NCBI GenBank assembly: GCA_016703665.1
Contig: JADJBS010000020.1
Location: 186,001-250,000 of the forward strand
Source: Candidatus Defluviibacillus avedoerensis
GTDB lineage: Bacteria; Pseudomonadota; Gammaproteobacteria; Burkholderiales; Burkholderiaceae_C
Direction: 5' to 3'
DNA: 64,000 bases
Shown here: one piece after another, positions 62,461 through 64,000 of the stretch
Numbering within the stretch: the stretch's first letter is position 1
Layout: each line of letters begins with the position of its first letter
Position numbers and translations under genes: made by a program
The notes under the pieces: generated by a model
What the model was told of the DNA's origin: nothing
Database searches by the model: none
What the model saw: only the letters and a program-made list of their open reading frames with translations

Positions 62461-62487
62461 GGATTGGCTTTCAGCTGTTGCTTGAAT

Positions 62488-63456
62488 TCATTGTTTGGGG
62501 ATGTTGGCGTCGGCCACCACCTGGCTCCAGCGCTGCACTTCAGAGGCCACCATGGCCTTCATCTCATCGGGCGTGCTGCCCCGCGCTTCGCCGCCCATTT
62601 CTTCAAGACGGGTTCGCACAGCAGGCAGTTGCAAGGCCTTAAGGGTTTCTGCGTTGAGCCGGTCCACCACAGCCCGGGGTGTGCCGGCTGGAGCCATCAG
62701 GCCTGCCCAGGAGCGCACGTCGTAGCCGCTGACACCCTGCTCCGCCACCGTGGGCACATCCGGCAGGCCAGGCCAGCGCTGATTGCCTGTCGTGGCAATG
62801 GCACGCAGCTTGCCCGCCTTGATGTTGCTGAGCACCGCAGTGGGTGGTGCAATGACCAAGGGGACATCGCCTGCCAGCAATGCCGTCAGCGACGCAGCAT
62901 CACCCCGGTAAGGCACATGCAACATCTCTGCCTTGGCCATCTTGCTGAGCAGTTCACCTGCCAGATGGTGGGTGGAGCCGATGCCTGCAGAGCCAAACGC
63001 CACCGCTTTGGGTGCTGCACGCGCTGCCGTTAGCAAATCGGCAAAGCTGCGGTACTTGGAGTCAGCTTGCACGACCAGCAAGAAGGGGAAGAAAGTGATG
63101 GTGGAGACCATCTCAAAATCTGCCACAGTCTTGTAAGCCAAGGTGTTGTAGAGCGCCCCGGCTACCGCGTGGCCACCCGTGGCCAGCAGCAAGGTGTAGC
63201 CATCAGGTTTGGCCCGCGCCACGGAGCCCGCCGCGATGGTGCCGCCCGCACCGGCCTGGGTTTCGATGACGACCGACTGCGCCAAACCTTTGCTGATCTC
63301 CCCGCCAATCAAGCGGGCAATCGCGTCGGCATTGCCCCCTGCGGCAAAACCCTGGTAGATCTTGACGGCACGATCAGGGTAGGACTGACCCCAGGCCGTT
63401 AGCGCAGTACCGGCAAGGACCGCCGAACTTGTCTGGATGAAATGTCTGCGATTCAT
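62488..63456 (-). CDS. Bug-family tripartite tricarboxylate transporter binding protein
   Basis: A 322-residue periplasmic receptor. An export signal with a possible Tat motif (MNRRHFIQTSSAVLAGTALT) is followed by the Bug fold: YPDRAVKIYQGFAAGGNADA, VVIETQAGAGGTIAAGSVAR, the loop LPDVPTVAEQG and WAGLMAPAGTPRAVV. The family binds carboxylates or aromatics; here the ligand is unknown and no TctAB membrane genes are in the window. It lies between the FAH-family gene and the DUF1185 gene. Confidence 0.92.
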   Translation of the reverse strand: MNRRHFIQTSSAVLAGTALTAWGQSYPDRAVKIYQGFAAGGNADAIARLIGGEISKGLAQSVVIETQAGAGGTIAAGSVARAKPDGYTLLLATGGHAVAGALYNTLAYKTVADFEMVSTITFFPFLLVVQADSKYRSFADLLTAARAAPKAVAFGSAGIGSTHHLAGELLSKMAKAEMLHVPYRGDAASLTALLAGDVPLVIAPPTAVLSNIKAGKLRAIATTGNQRWPGLPDVPTVAEQGVSGYDVRSWAGLMAPAGTPRAVVDRLNAETLKALQLPAVRTRLEEMGGEARGSTPDEMKAMVASEVQRWSQVVADANIPKQ

Positions 63457-63489
63457 TTTTTGTCTCCGCTTGTTGTGGGTTTGGGTGTG

Positions 63490-64000
63490 TCAGCTCTGCG
63501 CAGTGATGGGGTTGCGCAGAATGCCGATGCCTTCGATTTCAACTTCGCAGACATCGCCCGGCTTCATGAAGCGGGGTGGCTTGCGGCTCCAACCCACGCC
63601 AGCGGGCGTGCCCGTGGCAATCACATCACCCGGCATCAGCGTGAAAATAGTGGAGGCGTAATTGATCAACGTGGCGATGTTGAAAATCATGTGGCCCGTG
63701 TGGCTGGACTGGATCGTCTCGCCATTCAAACGCACTTCCAGCTTCAGCTGGCGGTTGGGTGCAATCTCATCCGCCGTGACCATCCAAGGCCCAAAGCCAC
63801 CGGTGGACTCGAAGCTCTTGCCCGAGGCACTTTGCTTGGCATGGAACTGCCACTCGCGAATGCTGCCATCGTTGTAGCAGGAATAGCCTGCCACGTGCTC
63901 AAACGCCTTATCTACCGGGATATTGCGACCGCTTTTGCCAATGATGACGGCGAGTTCGGCTTCCCAGTCCAGCGAATCCGACACATCGGGCTTGACGATG
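63490..64000 (-). CDS. Fumarylacetoacetate hydrolase (FAH)-family protein (partial, runs off right edge)
   Basis: The frame is still open at the window end (IVKPDVSDSLDWEAELAVII reads out of the edge), so the N-terminus is missing. The visible 169 codons have the FAH metal-binding DWEAELAVIIGK, GYSCYNDGSIREWQ, FGPWMVTADE, LPGDVIATGTPAG-like LMPGDVIATGTPAGVG and MKPGDVCEVEIEGIG. Members cleave or hydrate acylpyruvates and related diketo acids. As first visible gene of the minus-strand set with a Bug receptor, it suggests an aromatic or organic acid route. Confidence 0.93.
   Translation of the reverse strand, partial: IVKPDVSDSLDWEAELAVIIGKSGRNIPVDKAFEHVAGYSCYNDGSIREWQFHAKQSASGKSFESTGGFGPWMVTADEIAPNRQLKLEVRLNGETIQSSHTGHMIFNIATLINYASTIFTLMPGDVIATGTPAGVGWSRKPPRFMKPGDVCEVEIEGIGILRNPITAQS

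Noticed and set aside
1..64000. CRISPR arrays, tRNA/rRNA genes, transposases, phage genes
   Set aside because: No regularly spaced repeats, no tRNA- or rRNA-like sequence and no transposase or phage protein were recognised on either strand.

Overview
The window looks like a chromosome segment of a betaproteobacterium of the Comamonadaceae (Rhodoferax-like). The evidence is the gene order mdh / citE-like / acnB, then a divergent GntR regulator, sdhCDAB-sdhE-gltA and leuC-entericidin-leuD, together with a high-GC base composition and short dispersed repeats that I remember from that family. The assignment is inference; no rRNA or tRNA gene was seen.

Region 1 (1-9.7 kb) is a sulfur-oxidation region. 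It opens inside a dsrN-type gene whose product carries an extra DsrC/TusE-like domain, followed by dsrR and a siroheme-forming methyltransferase (cobA, one-base frameshift). This is the tail of a reverse-type dsr cluster, so dsrAB and the rest should lie just left of the window. A NarX/NarL-like two-component system, an AhpD-Rieske fusion, a FadL/OmpP1 outer-membrane channel, a type I-like sulfide:quinone oxidoreductase and a diheme ferric-reductase-like flavoprotein follow.

Region 2 (9.8-22.7 kb) is a Calvin-Benson-Bassham region: a minus-strand operon cbbY-rpe-fbp-prk-tkt-cbbZ-fba, divergent cbbR, and form II RuBisCO (cbbM) further downstream. Electrons from sulfide and stored sulfur would feed CO2 fixation. 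Between cbbR and cbbM lies a low-GC accessory island (18.3-20.3 kb). It resembles an integron cassette array without an integrase: an attC-like site, matching core-site hexamers, an Imm74-like gene, a HEPN-like gene, debris, and a long structured inverted repeat.

Region 3 (22.7-32.8 kb) holds a frameshifted FAD monooxygenase, a U32 peptidase-family protein, an HD-GYP protein, a formylglycine-generating-enzyme-like lipoprotein or secreted protein, TauE/SafE and a CHASE-PAS-GGDEF-EAL protein. Region 4 (32.8-46.8 kb) is the TCA-cycle block. Region 5 (46.9-55.2 kb) contains leucine biosynthesis and a ynjBCDF-type ABC transporter cluster with a hemolysin III gene inside. Region 6 (55.2-64 kb) has more c-di-GMP/HDOD signalling, benzoyl-CoA epoxidase boxB (one-base frameshift) behind three phased ATGCAT palindromes, and a minus-strand catabolic operon (quinone reductase-like, DUF1185, Bug-type binding protein, FAH-family hydrolase running off the end).

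Three otherwise intact genes (cobA, the FAD monooxygenase, boxB) are each broken by a single base in or near a homopolymer, and each returns to a whole number of codons when corrected. Sequencing or assembly error is therefore a serious possibility.
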